In this document: one piece after another, positions 1 through 10,286 of the stretch
How the letters are laid out: each line of letters opens with the position of its first letter
How positions within the stretch are numbered: position 1 is the stretch's first letter
Assembly: GCA_902541695.1 (NCBI GenBank)
Contig: CACBRT010000002.1
Span: 81,594 to 145,593, forward strand
DNA from: an uncultured Alphaproteobacteria bacterium
Lineage (GTDB): Bacteria; Pseudomonadota; Alphaproteobacteria; Rhodobacterales; Rhodobacteraceae
DNA length: 64,000 nt
Direction of reading: 5' to 3'
Notes under the pieces: model-generated
What the model saw: only the letters and a program-made list of their open reading frames with translations
The model's database searches: none
What the model was told of the DNA's origin: nothing
Position numbers and translations under genes: made by a program

Positions 1-123
1 AGGATAAACTATACAATATACAAATTAGATCAATTCCTTAATGGAGATATAGATGAATTATTAAATAAATTAATAGCGGATGATCAGGCGAAAAAAATTG
101 CAGAAAATATTAATAATGCTTGA
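1..123 (+). CDS. prfA: Peptide chain release factor 1, 3' end only
   Basis: The window opens inside a gene whose last 40 codons read in frame from base 1 and end in TGA at 121-123. The peptide ([10 protein letters not shown], then [12 protein letters not shown], ending in ENINNA) matches the conserved C-terminal tail of bacterial RF1, which begins RxNxTLYKLD and ends in a DELI/LIAEDQ segment. RF1 releases the finished peptide at UAA and UAG. The next gene is prmC, which methylates release factors, and prfA-prmC is a widely conserved pair. The GGQ region lies outside the window. Confidence 0.88.
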   Translation, partial: RINYTIYKLDQFLNGDIDELLNKLIADDQAKKIAENINNA

Positions 124-946
124 TAATAAGTTTTTAAAACATTTAAAAAAAAAGTCAAAATTATCGAATTTTGTTTTTGATAAAAGAGATTTAGAAAAAT
201 TAATTAAGTATTCACTAGAAAGCAGCAAAAACAAAGATTTTATCAATTTCTTTTATGATCCATATTTATTAAAAATATTTAATTTTGCTTTGAGAAGAAG
301 GTTATCCCATGAACCAATATCACAAATTATTGGTTTTAGGAACTTTTGGAAATCAGTTTTTTATGTCGATAACCACGTATTGGATCCAAGACCTGAAACT
401 GAATTAATTATAGAAAAAGTTTTAGAATTACCTTCAAAAAATTTGAGCTTATTGGATTTAGGAACAGGTTCAGGTTGCTTAGCTATTTCTATAGCTTTGG
501 AAAGACCACATTTTCAAATAAATGCATCTGATATATGTATTGATGCAATAAAAATAGCAAAGTTGAATGCAAAGAAATATAATACAAGAATTAATTTTAT
601 AAAATCAGATTGGTTTGATAATATAATTGGAAACTTTGATATTATTGTATGTAATCCACCATACATATCAAAAAATGAGTATATGAAACTATCTTTAGGC
701 ATTCGTAGATTTGAACCAAAAATTGCTTTATATGGAGGACTTAAAGGTTTAGATAGTTATCGTAAGATAATTAATAACATTTTTTGTTATCTAAAACCTA
801 ATGGTTTGGCTTTTTTAGAGATCGGTTATAATCAGAAAAAAGATATTTGCAAATTATTTAAAGATTATGGATTTGATAAAATTGAATTTTTTAAGGACTT
901 GACAGGAAAATATCGTATTGTATGTGTTAAAAAAGACGCAATATAA
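116..946 (+). CDS. prmC: Release factor glutamine N5-methyltransferase PrmC
   Basis: Class I SAM-dependent methyltransferase that methylates the Gln of the GGQ motif in RF1 and RF2. The SAM-binding motif [14 protein letters not shown], is followed by the family hallmark NPPY (about residue 180), which contacts the target glutamine. An N-terminal helical domain precedes them. I prefer the ATG at 116, which overlaps the prfA stop by 8 nt and gives 276 aa. An in-frame ATG at 80 would add 12 residues inside prfA. No strong Shine-Dalgarno decides between them. Translational coupling to prfA is likely. Confidence 0.93.
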   Translation: MLDNKFLKHLKKKSKLSNFVFDKRDLEKLIKYSLESSKNKDFINFFYDPYLLKIFNFALRRRLSHEPISQIIGFRNFWKSVFYVDNHVLDPRPETELIIEKVLELPSKNLSLLDLGTGSGCLAISIALERPHFQINASDICIDAIKIAKLNAKKYNTRINFIKSDWFDNIIGNFDIIVCNPPYISKNEYMKLSLGIRRFEPKIALYGGLKGLDSYRKIINNIFCYLKPNGLAFLEIGYNQKKDICKLFKDYGFDKIEFFKDLTGKYRIVCVKKDAI

Positions 947-1099
947 GCTGATTTACGAAACTTTGAATAAATTTGTTCATATTCCTTGATAAATTGCAAA
1001 TATAAAGTATGTTCTATTTGTCCCTATACCCTAGAAATAAATATTATAAAACATATATGATGGGATATTTTTTCGTAATTTAATCGTTCTTTAACTAAA

Positions 1100-1630
1100 A
1101 TGAGATCATCTAGCAAGTCCAGAAATAGAAATAGGAATGCTAACCGTAGAGGAAATAACAACGGTAGTGTTATAAACAGAGTTTTTGAAAGTGCAGGTCC
1201 TGAAGGTAAAGTAAGAGGGACACCTCAGCAAATTATTGATAAATATATTTCCTTAGCTCATGATTCACAGCTTTCAGGAGATAGAGTTTCTGCTGAAAAT
1301 TTTCAACAACACGCTGAACATTATTCTAGAATTTTGTCCGAGGCTCAAAAAGATATGATTGATAAGCAGTCAGATATAATGAATCCAAATGTAAATAATT
1401 TTGGAAAAAATGAAAATTCTTTTCCTAATAATACTTCTGTTGAGTTTGGTAATGAAAATATTTCTGAAAACGTAGAAAAAAATTTAAACGTAAAAAAATC
1501 TCTCAAAGAGTGCTCCCCTACTGATAAGACTTCTAAAAGTGGTTATAAAAACTCGTCAAACTCTAAAAACCAAGAACTTACTTCAGATAATAAAGAGAGT
1601 GATGACAAAACCATATCTGATTTCAAATGA
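1100..1630 (+). CDS. DUF4167 domain protein
   Basis: 176 aa with a basic Arg/Asn-rich start (SSKSRNRNRNANRRGNNNG) and then the conserved DUF4167 block, recognisable from VFESAGPEGKVRGTPQQI and the following YxxLAxDAxxSGDRVxAENxxQHAEHY-like stretch, residues about 28-80. The remaining C-terminus is Asn/Ser/Lys-rich and low in complexity. The family is largely confined to Alphaproteobacteria and commonly follows prfA-prmC, as here. The N-terminus looks able to bind nucleic acid, but that is inference; the function is unknown. It converges on rsmA with only 11 nt between the stops. Confidence 0.88.
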   Translation: MRSSSKSRNRNRNANRRGNNNGSVINRVFESAGPEGKVRGTPQQIIDKYISLAHDSQLSGDRVSAENFQQHAEHYSRILSEAQKDMIDKQSDIMNPNVNNFGKNENSFPNNTSVEFGNENISENVEKNLNVKKSLKECSPTDKTSKSGYKNSSNSKNQELTSDNKESDDKTISDFK

Positions 1631-1641
1631 GTAAAATAGTA

Positions 1642-2454
1642 TTAATCTATTAAAGATAAGTCGCAAAAATTCTTGAGTTTTATAGATTGAGGTCTTTGAG
1701 TTTCCTTAATACCTGCTTCTGTTAATTTTGATGCAATGTTAGGTAAAATCTTTTTTAGACTTGATCTCACCATTTTTCTTTTTTGATTAAATGCTGCATC
1801 AATAATTATTTTGAATTTTTTTTTGTCAAAATTATATCTTGGTTTTTTTAAAATTTCAAAATAAATAAGCGCGCTACTTACTTTTGGTCTAGGTACAAAT
1901 GAACCAGGAGGTATATTTAGAACTAATTTGGGATTTGTATATAATTCTGTTAATAAACTAATCCTAGATCTTTTTGAAGTACCCACCGATGCAACAATTC
2001 TGTCGGCAACTTCTTTTTGAAACATTAGAGTAAATGATATGCATGAGCTGTTACAGATGTCATTTTTAAGCCATTTAATTAATAAGGCTGTTGAAATATT
2101 ATATGGTAAATTTGATATGATTTTGTAAGGATAATGATTTAGTTTTTTGATATCGAACTCTAATGCATCTTGATTAATAATCTTTAGCTTAGTGGGGTAA
2201 ACAGTTTTTAATTCCTCAAGTAGAGGAATCAACTCTCTATCTTTTTCTATTACAAACAATTTGTTAATATTAGCCTTCAATAAAGATTGTGTTAACCCAC
2301 CAGGACCAGGACCAATTTCTAAAACATTTATTTTTTGATTTATTTTAGATTTTTCCACAATTTTTGAAAGTATATCAACATTTGTTATGAAATGTTGGCC
2401 ATATTTTTTTTTTGCTTTTATTTCAAAAGACTTTATTTTGCTTGTAATATCCAC
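1642..2454 (-). CDS. rsmA: 16S rRNA (adenine1518/1519-N6)-dimethyltransferase
   Basis: RsmA/KsgA dimethylates two adjacent adenines in the 3' hairpin of 16S rRNA during late 30S assembly. Seen: KKKYGQHF near the N-terminus, SAM motif LEIGPGPGGLT, the NLPYNIS catalytic motif (about residues 115-121), and the PRPKVSSALI C-terminal segment. 270 aa is normal for the family. The start is GTG (2452-2454). It is the last gene of the leftward lptF-lptG-lptD-surA-rsmA cluster, 25 nt after surA. In many relatives pdxA lies between surA and rsmA, but it is absent here. Confidence 0.95.
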   Translation of the reverse strand: MDITSKIKSFEIKAKKKYGQHFITNVDILSKIVEKSKINQKINVLEIGPGPGGLTQSLLKANINKLFVIEKDRELIPLLEELKTVYPTKLKIINQDALEFDIKKLNHYPYKIISNLPYNISTALLIKWLKNDICNSSCISFTLMFQKEVADRIVASVGTSKRSRISLLTELYTNPKLVLNIPPGSFVPRPKVSSALIYFEILKKPRYNFDKKKFKIIIDAAFNQKRKMVRSSLKKILPNIASKLTEAGIKETQRPQSIKLKNFCDLSLID

Positions 2455-2479
2455 AGAAAGTATATTTAAAATTTAAAAT

Positions 2480-3664
2480 TTATTTTACATAATGTATAAT
2501 AGCTGTACGTTGTAATTCTAAATTTAAACCCTCAGCAAGTTTTGAAAGCTTTTTTTCTAGCATTTGACCTTGAATAATTTTTAAAGAATTATCAGATAAA
2601 AGCCATCTTCTGCTACATAGAATAACATCTACTTCGCCGTCTTTATTAGTATATGTTATTTTTTCTGATGGCCTTAATTGTTCTAATGTATTCCTCAGTT
2701 TTTTGCTGATTTTATCTTCTCTCATTGGTCCTTTTATAAGTTCCTTATTTAAAGATTTACAATTATTAACTTTATCCAATTTCGAAACAATAGCATAAGA
2801 AACTTCGCTTAGTGGTCTTTGTATTTTTTCAGAGTTTTTCCAAGAATTTACTTTAAAAATCATTACACTGTTTGTGGTTATAATTAGTTCAGAATTCATT
2901 CCACTTTTTAAATTTATTAAAATATCTTTTAAACCAACAGGCAATGTTTCAATAGAAACAAAACCTATTTTTCCACCATCTTTTGCACTTTTAGTCTGAG
3001 AAAATCTTCTAGCCAGCTTTTCAAAGCTTTTTCCATCTTTTAGATCTTTATAAATTCTTTCACCTAACTTTATAGTATTATTTTTTCCTCTAATAGAAAA
3101 AGGAATTACTATTTCTGAAATATTTATTTGCGAGGGAATTGATATAGAGGCAGCAGGTCTAAATAATGAAAAGTCAAAGTCATCGGGTGACATTCTAGAA
3201 TAGAAGCTATTATTAATTATATTTCTTATCAATACACTTGCTTTTAGGTATGCTTTAAGTTCATTTAATGATGAACCAAATTCTCTTAATTTTTTACTTA
3301 AGTTTTCAATTGTTAGGTTTCTTACTGATAAAAAATTACTTAATACTTCATCTACTTGATTAGGATCAACAAACACTCCGATATTTTTTGCATGAAGTTT
3401 TTGTAGAGTTTCATTAATAAGATTCTCTTGAGCAATTTTCTTGGCTTTAGTTTTAGAAGTGCCAAGCGCAATTAATAACTTCTCTCTTTCATTTACTTCA
3501 TAATTCGATATGAAAATGTTATTAACCTTTATAGCTGGTGAGAATGGAGAGCTTTGAACTATATTTGAATTAGTTAAAAAATTTATTATTAGGAAATAAA
3601 ACAAATAATTAAATATAAAAGATCTTTTACTTATATTTTTATAAAAATTTAATATTTCAAACAT
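2480..3664 (-). CDS. surA: SurA-type periplasmic peptidyl-prolyl isomerase chaperone
   Basis: 394 aa. An N-terminal hydrophobic segment (about residues 18-33) acts as signal or anchor. A SurA_N-like helical region follows (KVNNIFISNYEVNEREKL onwards), then a parvulin-type rotamase domain (about residues 180-285) with FSQTKSAKDGGKIGFV, the conserved FS-SxDGG-LG core. It is expected to escort outer-membrane proteins such as LptD, encoded directly upstream, through the periplasm. A second parvulin domain is not obvious, as in many alphaproteobacterial SurA proteins. Adjacent genes on both sides share its direction. Confidence 0.88.
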   Translation of the reverse strand: MFEILNFYKNISKRSFIFNYLFYFLIINFLTNSNIVQSSPFSPAIKVNNIFISNYEVNEREKLLIALGTSKTKAKKIAQENLINETLQKLHAKNIGVFVDPNQVDEVLSNFLSVRNLTIENLSKKLREFGSSLNELKAYLKASVLIRNIINNSFYSRMSPDDFDFSLFRPAASISIPSQINISEIVIPFSIRGKNNTIKLGERIYKDLKDGKSFEKLARRFSQTKSAKDGGKIGFVSIETLPVGLKDILINLKSGMNSELIITTNSVMIFKVNSWKNSEKIQRPLSEVSYAIVSKLDKVNNCKSLNKELIKGPMREDKISKKLRNTLEQLRPSEKITYTNKDGEVDVILCSRRWLLSDNSLKIIQGQMLEKKLSKLAEGLNLELQRTAIIHYVK

Positions 3665-3688
3665 TTTAATTTTTCCAAGATATTTTAT

Positions 3689-5791
3689 TTACATCATACT
3701 ACAAATTTGATTTGAATTAACACGTTTGCCAAAGCCCCCCAAATCAAAACTGAGCTCAATTCGTGTATCTTCAGGTATTTTTTCTGAACCTGTAAATCGT
3801 TTGCTTAAATTTAAAGAAAAATCAACACATTCATTTTCGAATGTAAAACCTGCAGAAGCACTTATAGTTTTTTTACTAATTATATCGTGTTTTAAATCAA
3901 AAGTACTTTTCCAATTTTTATCAATTTTTGAAAGTAAAGAAAAAGAAAGCTCTGTTAGATTTTTATTATCAGTATTGTTTTCACTTTTAGATTGATATAT
4001 TAAACTACTTGTGACCTCATTTTTTTTACCTGAAAAAAGCATACTCGTTTCTGATTTTCTAAAATCTAAATTATTTGTTAATAAGGAGGTATTCTTTATT
4101 ATAAACATATTATTGTAATCTAAGAAACTTGATATCAAAAAATCTGAATTTTTTCCATTTAATCCTGATGAATTTGAAAATTGATTAGTATTATTAACTC
4201 TGAAAACCTGTCCTAATTCAGTTCCAAAATTAGTTCCTGATAATGTTAAATTTTCGTACTTAATTCCAGAATTTATCCAGAAACCTTTTTCTTGTTTATC
4301 TTTTCCAGAAAATCTATTTATGGCAAAAAGATTTTTTTCACTTAAATTCATTTCTGTACTATCATAATTTTGTATTGGAGTATGGGTGTTTATAGGAGAA
4401 AAATTCACCTGTATTTTTGGTATCAATATTTCTTTGCTTTTAATTTTGTTATTTTTGATCATTGGGTAAGAAATAGTTGATGATAAAAGGGGTCGAATTT
4501 CAAAATGACCTGTTTCAACATTATTTTCCTCCCTCGTATTATAAAGTAAATTTGAAATACTTGCCAAATTTTCAAATACTATCCCATTTTTATAAAATTT
4601 ATTAAATCCAATTTCAGTTTTATGATCGATCCTAGTGTGTATCTTTTTTTTATGAAATAGATTCAAAATGCCTAACTCATTATAAATAATAATGTTATTA
4701 TTGAATATTTTATTGATTGTTTTTTCACTGTAAAATGGAAAAATGATTGGATCTTCTACCACAGAAGTTCTTAGGTTTTGTAAATAAAATGTATTAAATG
4801 ATCTTACCTTGTTTTTTTGATATTTTTTTATACTTACTTTATTAGAGATAAAATCAGTTATTTCATGATCATAATTTATCAGTGATTTCTTTTTATCAAA
4901 GATTGTAAAGTTATATTCTAATTTATAGTCATCTGGATATTTTTTTTCTCCTATTACATTTATATAACCATTAATCTTATTACTGAAAATCTGAGGTTCT
5001 ATAATTGAACTTATTTTTACCCTTTCATCAAAAAAATTTGCTCTATATTCCGTTTCAAATAATGAAGTTTGATTAGTCTTAAACAGTGAAATAGTTAGAT
5101 CTGAAAATTGATTAAGCACTAAGAAATAGGGTTGTTTTATTCCAAAACCCATTATATCAGAGCTTATAATAGAGGGTGTGAGAAAACCTGAAGCTCTTTT
5201 TATGCCTGGTTCTGGTGTTTTAAGGTAGGGAGTATAAAATACTGGTATACCTCCAATTTCCAACGTGGCGTCTTTAAATATTAAATTTTTATTTGCTGAA
5301 TCATGAAGAATGGTTTTAGAGTTTATTTTCCAAATTGGTTCAGAATTATCTTTTTCACATACTTTACAAGAAGTACCTGTGGAGTTTTTAAATTGAGTTT
5401 GATCCTCTGATATATATTTAATTTCTTCTGAAGTGATTTTGAAATAATCTTCAAATAGCGCTTTTACTCCAGTACTTATGTAATTTTTTAAATCTTTTGT
5501 TACTTCTGAATAATCTGCATTTATAGTTATACCCTTATCATCAGTAATTGTTATTGGACCATATACCTTTACTAAATCGCTTAAATTATTATAAACTATT
5601 TTTCTGGCAACAAGTTTTTTCCCTCCAGAAAAAATTTGGACATTCCCTTTGGCAATAATTTTATTACTATCCTCAGAAATAGATATTTTATCTGCAATTA
5701 GATTGAAATTATCATCGGCAAATAATATTTCAGAAAAAATCAAATTTATTAAAATCAAATAAAATAATGTTTTGGTTTTCAAATAAATCAA
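3689..5791 (-). CDS. lptD: LPS-assembly outer-membrane protein LptD
   Basis: 700 aa. Signal peptide at about residues 1-25, then an OstA/LptA-like beta-jellyroll (about 27-140: IADKISISEDSNKIIAKGNV, YNNLSDLVKVYGP) and a long C-terminal beta-barrel. LptD with LptE inserts LPS into the outer leaflet. A CxxC pair (CKVC, about residue 141) and a Cys close to the C-terminus are visible. Disulphide-linked cysteines are a family feature, and a dsbA-like gene is at 35233. The likely start is TTG (5789-5791), 4 nt after the lptG stop, so the two are probably co-translated. Confidence 0.93.
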   Translation of the reverse strand: MIYLKTKTLFYLILINLIFSEILFADDNFNLIADKISISEDSNKIIAKGNVQIFSGGKKLVARKIVYNNLSDLVKVYGPITITDDKGITINADYSEVTKDLKNYISTGVKALFEDYFKITSEEIKYISEDQTQFKNSTGTSCKVCEKDNSEPIWKINSKTILHDSANKNLIFKDATLEIGGIPVFYTPYLKTPEPGIKRASGFLTPSIISSDIMGFGIKQPYFLVLNQFSDLTISLFKTNQTSLFETEYRANFFDERVKISSIIEPQIFSNKINGYINVIGEKKYPDDYKLEYNFTIFDKKKSLINYDHEITDFISNKVSIKKYQKNKVRSFNTFYLQNLRTSVVEDPIIFPFYSEKTINKIFNNNIIIYNELGILNLFHKKKIHTRIDHKTEIGFNKFYKNGIVFENLASISNLLYNTREENNVETGHFEIRPLLSSTISYPMIKNNKIKSKEILIPKIQVNFSPINTHTPIQNYDSTEMNLSEKNLFAINRFSGKDKQEKGFWINSGIKYENLTLSGTNFGTELGQVFRVNNTNQFSNSSGLNGKNSDFLISSFLDYNNMFIIKNTSLLTNNLDFRKSETSMLFSGKKNEVTSSLIYQSKSENNTDNKNLTELSFSLLSKIDKNWKSTFDLKHDIISKKTISASAGFTFENECVDFSLNLSKRFTGSEKIPEDTRIELSFDLGGFGKRVNSNQICSMM

Positions 5792-5795
5792 TGTC

Positions 5796-6900
5796 TTAAC
5801 CGTCCTCTAGATGAAGTAATAACCCTAATGAGATAAGTATACCAATTGTAGGAGGACCATATGCAGCCAATAATATAGGTATTTGTTGTGCCTGCCCCAA
5901 AGTAATAGCAATTTTCTCAAGTGAAAATAAAATAAAACCAACTAAAACTGAAATTAAAATTAATAGGCCAGCTTGGTTGAATCTAGAATACCTCATTGCA
6001 AAAGTAGCTCCTATAAGCATCATTGCTGTTAAGAAAAGTGGTCTAGATAATTCGTTTTGAAAAAAAAGTTTATGTCTGGTTGCAGAAAACCCAGAAATTT
6101 CAAGGTTTTTAATAAATTCAGGAATTGACCAAATGCTTATTGATCTTGGATCAGAAAAACTATTTAATATTTGATCTTGTGATAAGTTTGTAGATATACG
6201 TAGTATATTCTTTTCCTTATATTTAAAATCCGAAGCTATTTTTTTTTCAGGAACGTATTCCCATATTTTTATCTCTTTTAGATCCCAATAATTATTAATA
6301 ATACTCCCTTTTTTTTGCATTAATTCTTTTTTGTAAATTATCTTCACCATCAAATTCAAAAAATGTAAGATCAAATAATTCTGTTCCGCTTGAGTTTGTT
6401 CTGTTTGATTTTACAACAATTTGTTTGTCTTCATACTCTTCTCTTAACCATATGCCGTCTGTACTCACTGATAAAAAACTTTTTTGCTTAATGCCTAACT
6501 CCTCTAGTAAATTTTCTGAAGATTTTATAGAAAAAGAAACTAAAGGATTTCCAATTACAGTACCTAAAATTCCAATAATTAATGTTATAACAATTGGAAT
6601 AATTAGTATTCTAATAGCTGACCTACCTGAGCTTCTAGTAATGATTAGCTCATTACTTCTAGTAAGATTCAGGAAACAAATCAAACTTCCCAACATTATT
6701 ATAAGAGGCATTGTTTCTAAAATATGTATTGGTGATCTTAATAATGCATTTTTTATCCCTATTATAAGGCTATGACCCTGGGAAGACATTCCAACAATTT
6801 GATCAGAACCATCAACTAATAATATTAGAAAAAATATAGCGAGAAATGACCATATAACGCTTATTAAATATTTTAATCCAATATAAAAAGATAAAGTCAT
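5796..6900 (-). CDS. lptG: LPS export permease LptG, reading frame broken once
   Basis: LptG pairs with LptF as the inner-membrane half of the LptB2FG extractor. The N-terminal part (6900 to about 6310) has the first transmembrane helices and half the periplasmic domain, and stops at 6295. The rest (TM helices ending in LLLHLEDG) continues in another frame to 5796. The join is exactly at a T8 run (6309-6316; A8 on the coding strand). With A7, the sequence reads smoothly from NLQKRINAKK into GSIINNYWDLKEIKIW. The corrected product is 367 aa, normal for the family. A sequencing indel or transcriptional slippage is likelier than gene decay, because lptF and lptD are intact. Confidence 0.88.
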
Positions 6901-6903
6901 ATT

Positions 6904-8034
6904 CTAACTTTCACTGTACTTTTTATTTCTAAGAAGTAATTTTTGAAAAGAGTTATTTAAAATTATTAAGGATATTGAAATTATAATACAAAAAATTGAC
7001 GGTAAATATAAAATCCAAAACAAGCTTGTTTCATTAACAACTAATGTTCTTAAAGCGGATATTAATGATTGTACAAATATAGCCATGACAATTGCGGAAA
7101 TTATTGTCCTGAAATAACTTTTTTTATTTAAACCACTCAAAGAGAAAGAACATAATGCTAATAAGGTTAAAGCCAATGCACTTAGAGGGGTAGCTAATTT
7201 AGTGTGAGCTTCACTTATGAATTCATTTTGATTGTAAGAACTATTAGAATTATATTTGTTAGGATTTAATATAATTTTAAGAGGAAAAATCTCCACGGGA
7301 GAAATATTTTTTCTTGGACCACTTGGTAGAAAATTATTTAATTCAAAACCCATTCTTTTGAATTTTAATGTTGTTAAGCTAGTATTTTTGGAATTTAAAA
7401 TTTGTAGTAATCCATTTTGCATAATTAACATCAAACCGCTATTAGTTCTAGTCATAATAGCTTCCTTTGCCGAATAAGTTACTTTATTTTCTTTTTGTCT
7501 AGCATCAGTTATAAAAATCCCTTTTATATCGCCTTTATCATTTGATTCTCTGATATAAATAGTCACTCCTTTAATTGGGTGAAAAAATTGTTGGTCTTTT
7601 ATAAGTTGATTAGAAAATTCCTGACGAATATTGTATAAATCAGTTCTTAATTTATTCTGACTTAAAGGAACTAGATACAATGATAGAAAGTATAAAATTA
7701 AGCAAACAAAACTGCCAAAAATAAAAATTGGTATTACAATCCTTAAATTTGAAATTCCAGAATTAGCAAAGATCAAAAGTTCTGATTCCGATATTAATTT
7801 ATGAAGAGCGTATATTGTTGATGCAAAGGCAGAAATGGGTAAAACAATTAACATAACTTGAGGGAAAATAAGCATAGAAATTTTAATAAATACCAATCCA
7901 GACTGTCCATTAGAAATTACATCATCTAATTTTGGCATTGATTGTATAAGCCATAAAATTCCAACCAAAACAAAAGAAAAAAAGATAAATGGTTTAATTT
8001 GCTGTCTTAATAAATACTTGTCGAAAGTTTTCAA
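6904..8034 (-). CDS. lptF: LPS export permease LptF
   Basis: 376 aa YjgP/YjgQ-family permease. It begins MKTFDKYLLRQQIKPF, the typical amphipathic start, then three N-terminal TM helices, a periplasmic beta-jellyroll (about residues 135-260) and three C-terminal TM helices. It moves LPS from the inner membrane to the LptC/A bridge together with LptG and LptB. The start is TTG (8032-8034). AGAGG at 8041-8045 sits about 7 nt upstream of it as a good Shine-Dalgarno. It is first in its cluster and divergent from ndk; lptG starts 3 nt after it ends. Confidence 0.93.
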   Translation of the reverse strand: MKTFDKYLLRQQIKPFIFFSFVLVGILWLIQSMPKLDDVISNGQSGLVFIKISMLIFPQVMLIVLPISAFASTIYALHKLISESELLIFANSGISNLRIVIPIFIFGSFVCLILYFLSLYLVPLSQNKLRTDLYNIRQEFSNQLIKDQQFFHPIKGVTIYIRESNDKGDIKGIFITDARQKENKVTYSAKEAIMTRTNSGLMLIMQNGLLQILNSKNTSLTTLKFKRMGFELNNFLPSGPRKNISPVEIFPLKIILNPNKYNSNSSYNQNEFISEAHTKLATPLSALALTLLALCSFSLSGLNKKSYFRTIISAIVMAIFVQSLISALRTLVVNETSLFWILYLPSIFCIIISISLIILNNSFQKLLLRNKKYSES

Positions 8035-8226
8035 AAAAATACCTCTTAATAGATAAATAATATCTTTCTTTATATTAATTTAAAAACATAGTTTTGTTAA
8101 TTTTCATTTTAAAATTAATAATATATCTTTCAATTGACTTTACTTTCCATCCATTTTATTCATTATTAAATTTTTTTAATTACATTTAGAAGTAATTTTA
8201 CTAATTTTATTCCTTAGGAGCTTGAA

Positions 8227-8649
8227 ATGGCTATTCAAAGAACACTATCAATAATTAAACCAGATGCAACTCGAAGAAATCTAACTGGTGCAATCAATAC
8301 AAAACTTGAAAATGCTGGATTAAGAATCATTGCCCAAAAGAGAATAAAATTGAGTAAAGAACAAGCAGGTATTTTTTATTTAGTTCATAAAGAAAGACCC
8401 TTTTATGATGAGTTATGTAGTTTTATGGCTTCAGAACCAATAGTAGTTCAAGTTCTAGAAGGAGAAGATGCTATTTCATTGAATAGAAAAGTTATGGGAG
8501 CAACAAATCCAGTTGAAGCTGATCAGGGAACTATAAGGAAAGAATTTGCCTTATCTATAGGTGAGAATTCTGTTCATGGTTCTGATGGAGAAACCACTGC
8601 CGCCTTTGAAATCAATTATTTCTTTTCTGGTCTAGAAATTGTTGGTTAA
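8227..8649 (+). CDS. ndk: Nucleoside diphosphate kinase
   Basis: 140 aa, the standard length. It transfers the gamma phosphate of ATP to NDPs through a phospho-histidine. Seen: IKPDATRRN at the start, the active-site block NSVHGSDG (His117) and the final EINYFF segment. TTAGGAG sits about 6 nt before the ATG. Its 3' end overlaps the 3' end of the convergent purN gene by 4 nt. Confidence 0.97.
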   Translation: MAIQRTLSIIKPDATRRNLTGAINTKLENAGLRIIAQKRIKLSKEQAGIFYLVHKERPFYDELCSFMASEPIVVQVLEGEDAISLNRKVMGATNPVEADQGTIRKEFALSIGENSVHGSDGETTAAFEINYFFSGLEIVG

Positions 8650-9257
8650 TCAATCTGTATTATTTTATTTTTACCAGCCATTATATTCCTTATAACTTTA
8701 ACATATAAATAATGCTCTTTTTTAATTAAGTTGTTAGCTAGTTTTTCGGGAGTATCCCCTTTTTTTATTTTAATTGTTGTTTGACCTAAAATTTTACCAG
8801 TATCGAGTTCTGGAATTACTTTATGAACTGTTGCCCCATGAGTAGTACTTTTTTTTTCTAAAATTCTTTTATGTGTTTTTAGACCTTTTAAAGAGGGTAA
8901 AATTGAAGGATGTATATTTAAGATATCACCTTTAAAATTTGCTAAAAATTTTTCACTTAATACTTTCATAAAACCTGCTAAACAAACAAGATCTATCTTT
9001 TCTTTCATTAATAGTTTTAAAAGTTTTTCTTCAAAATTTTCTAAACTATATGTTTTATTAACTGGAATAACAAAAGTTTTTATACCTAGCTTTTTTGCCT
9101 TTAATAATCCTAAAGCATCGTATCTATTAGACAAAACAAATTTTACATTTCCAGGATGGTCATATTTTTGAGTGTCATTAATAATAGCTTCCATATTTGA
9201 ACCTGTTCCAGATATTAAGATAGCTATATTTTTTAATAGTTTAGGACTTTCTTTCAA
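8646..9257 (-). CDS. purN: Phosphoribosylglycinamide formyltransferase
   Basis: 203 aa GART enzyme, step 3 of purine synthesis (GAR + formyl-THF to FGAR). Seen: [12 protein letters not shown] near the N-terminus, the catalytic block [17 protein letters not shown] (Asn-His) and the [17 protein letters not shown] segment. The start codon is TTG (9255-9257) and overlaps the purM TGA as TTGA, so translation is probably coupled to purM. Order purM-purN is the usual operon. Confidence 0.95.
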   Translation of the reverse strand: MKESPKLLKNIAILISGTGSNMEAIINDTQKYDHPGNVKFVLSNRYDALGLLKAKKLGIKTFVIPVNKTYSLENFEEKLLKLLMKEKIDLVCLAGFMKVLSEKFLANFKGDILNIHPSILPSLKGLKTHKRILEKKSTTHGATVHKVIPELDTGKILGQTTIKIKKGDTPEKLANNLIKKEHYLYVKVIRNIMAGKNKIIQID

Positions 9258-10286
9258 AATAAATTTCCTTTATAGGAATTAGACTTTGAATTTGTTATTT
9301 CTCCAATTAGATAAAAAGGCTCATTTTTATTGTTGAAATAGTTTTTGAACGTTTGAATATTATTTTTTGAAACTACACAAATCATTCCTAAACCACAATT
9401 AAAGGTTTTCAGTGCTTCAGCTTCTGACATCTTGGATTTTTTTATAATCCAAGACATTAATTTTGGCATTTCCCATTTTTCTAAATCAATTTTAAAGGAC
9501 AAATTTTTTGGTAATATTCTTGGTAGATTTTCAGTAATACCACCACCAGTTATATGGCTAAGACCAGATATTATTTTATTTGCAACTAATGGGCTAAGTA
9601 TTTTTTGGTAGATTTTTGTAGGAATTAATAATTCCTCTTTTATAAGAATATTTTTATTAATTGGACTAGGGGAATCCCATTTTAAATTCTCATTTTTTAT
9701 GATCTTTCTTATCAGAGAATATCCATTTGAGTGAAAACCACTTGATGGTAAACCTACAAGTAAATCATTATAATTTATTTGAGTAGGAAGATTATGCCCT
9801 CTTTCTAAGGCACCAACAGCAAATCCTGCAAGGTCAAAGTCATTTTTACTATACAAATCGGGCATTTCTGCTGTCTCACCACCCAAAAGAGCGCATTCTG
9901 CTTGTTTGCAACCTTCAATAATTCCATCAATTATTTTTATAGAACTAGATATCTTTAATTTAGAGGTTGCATAATAATCAAGGAAGAATAATGGTTTGGC
10001 ACCTTCACAAATAAGATCATTTACACACATCGCAACTAAGTCAATACCGACAGTATTTGTAATACCTGTTTCAATTGCTATTTTTAGTTTTGTTCCAACT
10101 CCATCGGTGGCGGAAACTAGAATAGGGTCAACAAACCCTGCCTTTTTTTAGATCAAAAACTCCACCGAAACTTCCTACATTTCCTGCAACACCAGGAATC
10201 TTTGTTTTTTTTACTTTTGGTTTTATTAAAGAAACAAATCTGTTTCCTTCATCTATATCTACACCAGATTCTTTATATTTCGACAT
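9254..10286 (-). CDS. purM: Phosphoribosylformylglycinamidine cyclo-ligase, reading frame broken once
   Basis: AIR synthetase, purine step 5. The N-terminus starts at ATG 10284-10286 (MSKYKESGVDIDEGNRF) and runs through IPGVAGNVGSFGGVFDL. It then meets a T7 run at 10143-10149 (A7 on the coding strand), after which the frame stops. One A fewer restores KKAGFVDPILVSATDGVG and the known continuation DLVAMCVNDLICEGA. Corrected length is 343 aa, normal for PurM. As an essential-type gene with an otherwise perfect sequence, a base-calling indel or slippage is likelier than decay. Confidence 0.9.

Noticed and set aside
6295..6320. Programmed ribosomal frameshifting at the lptG A8 run
   Set aside because: Frame restoration needs +1 (or -2), not the -1 shift typical of A-rich slippery sites, and I see no stimulatory hairpin or internal Shine-Dalgarno. 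RNA slippage or base-calling error explains it better.
5796..6374. Independent small gene (192 codons) between lptD and lptG
   Set aside because: Its protein is the C-terminal half of LptG, joined to the upstream frame at the homopolymer.
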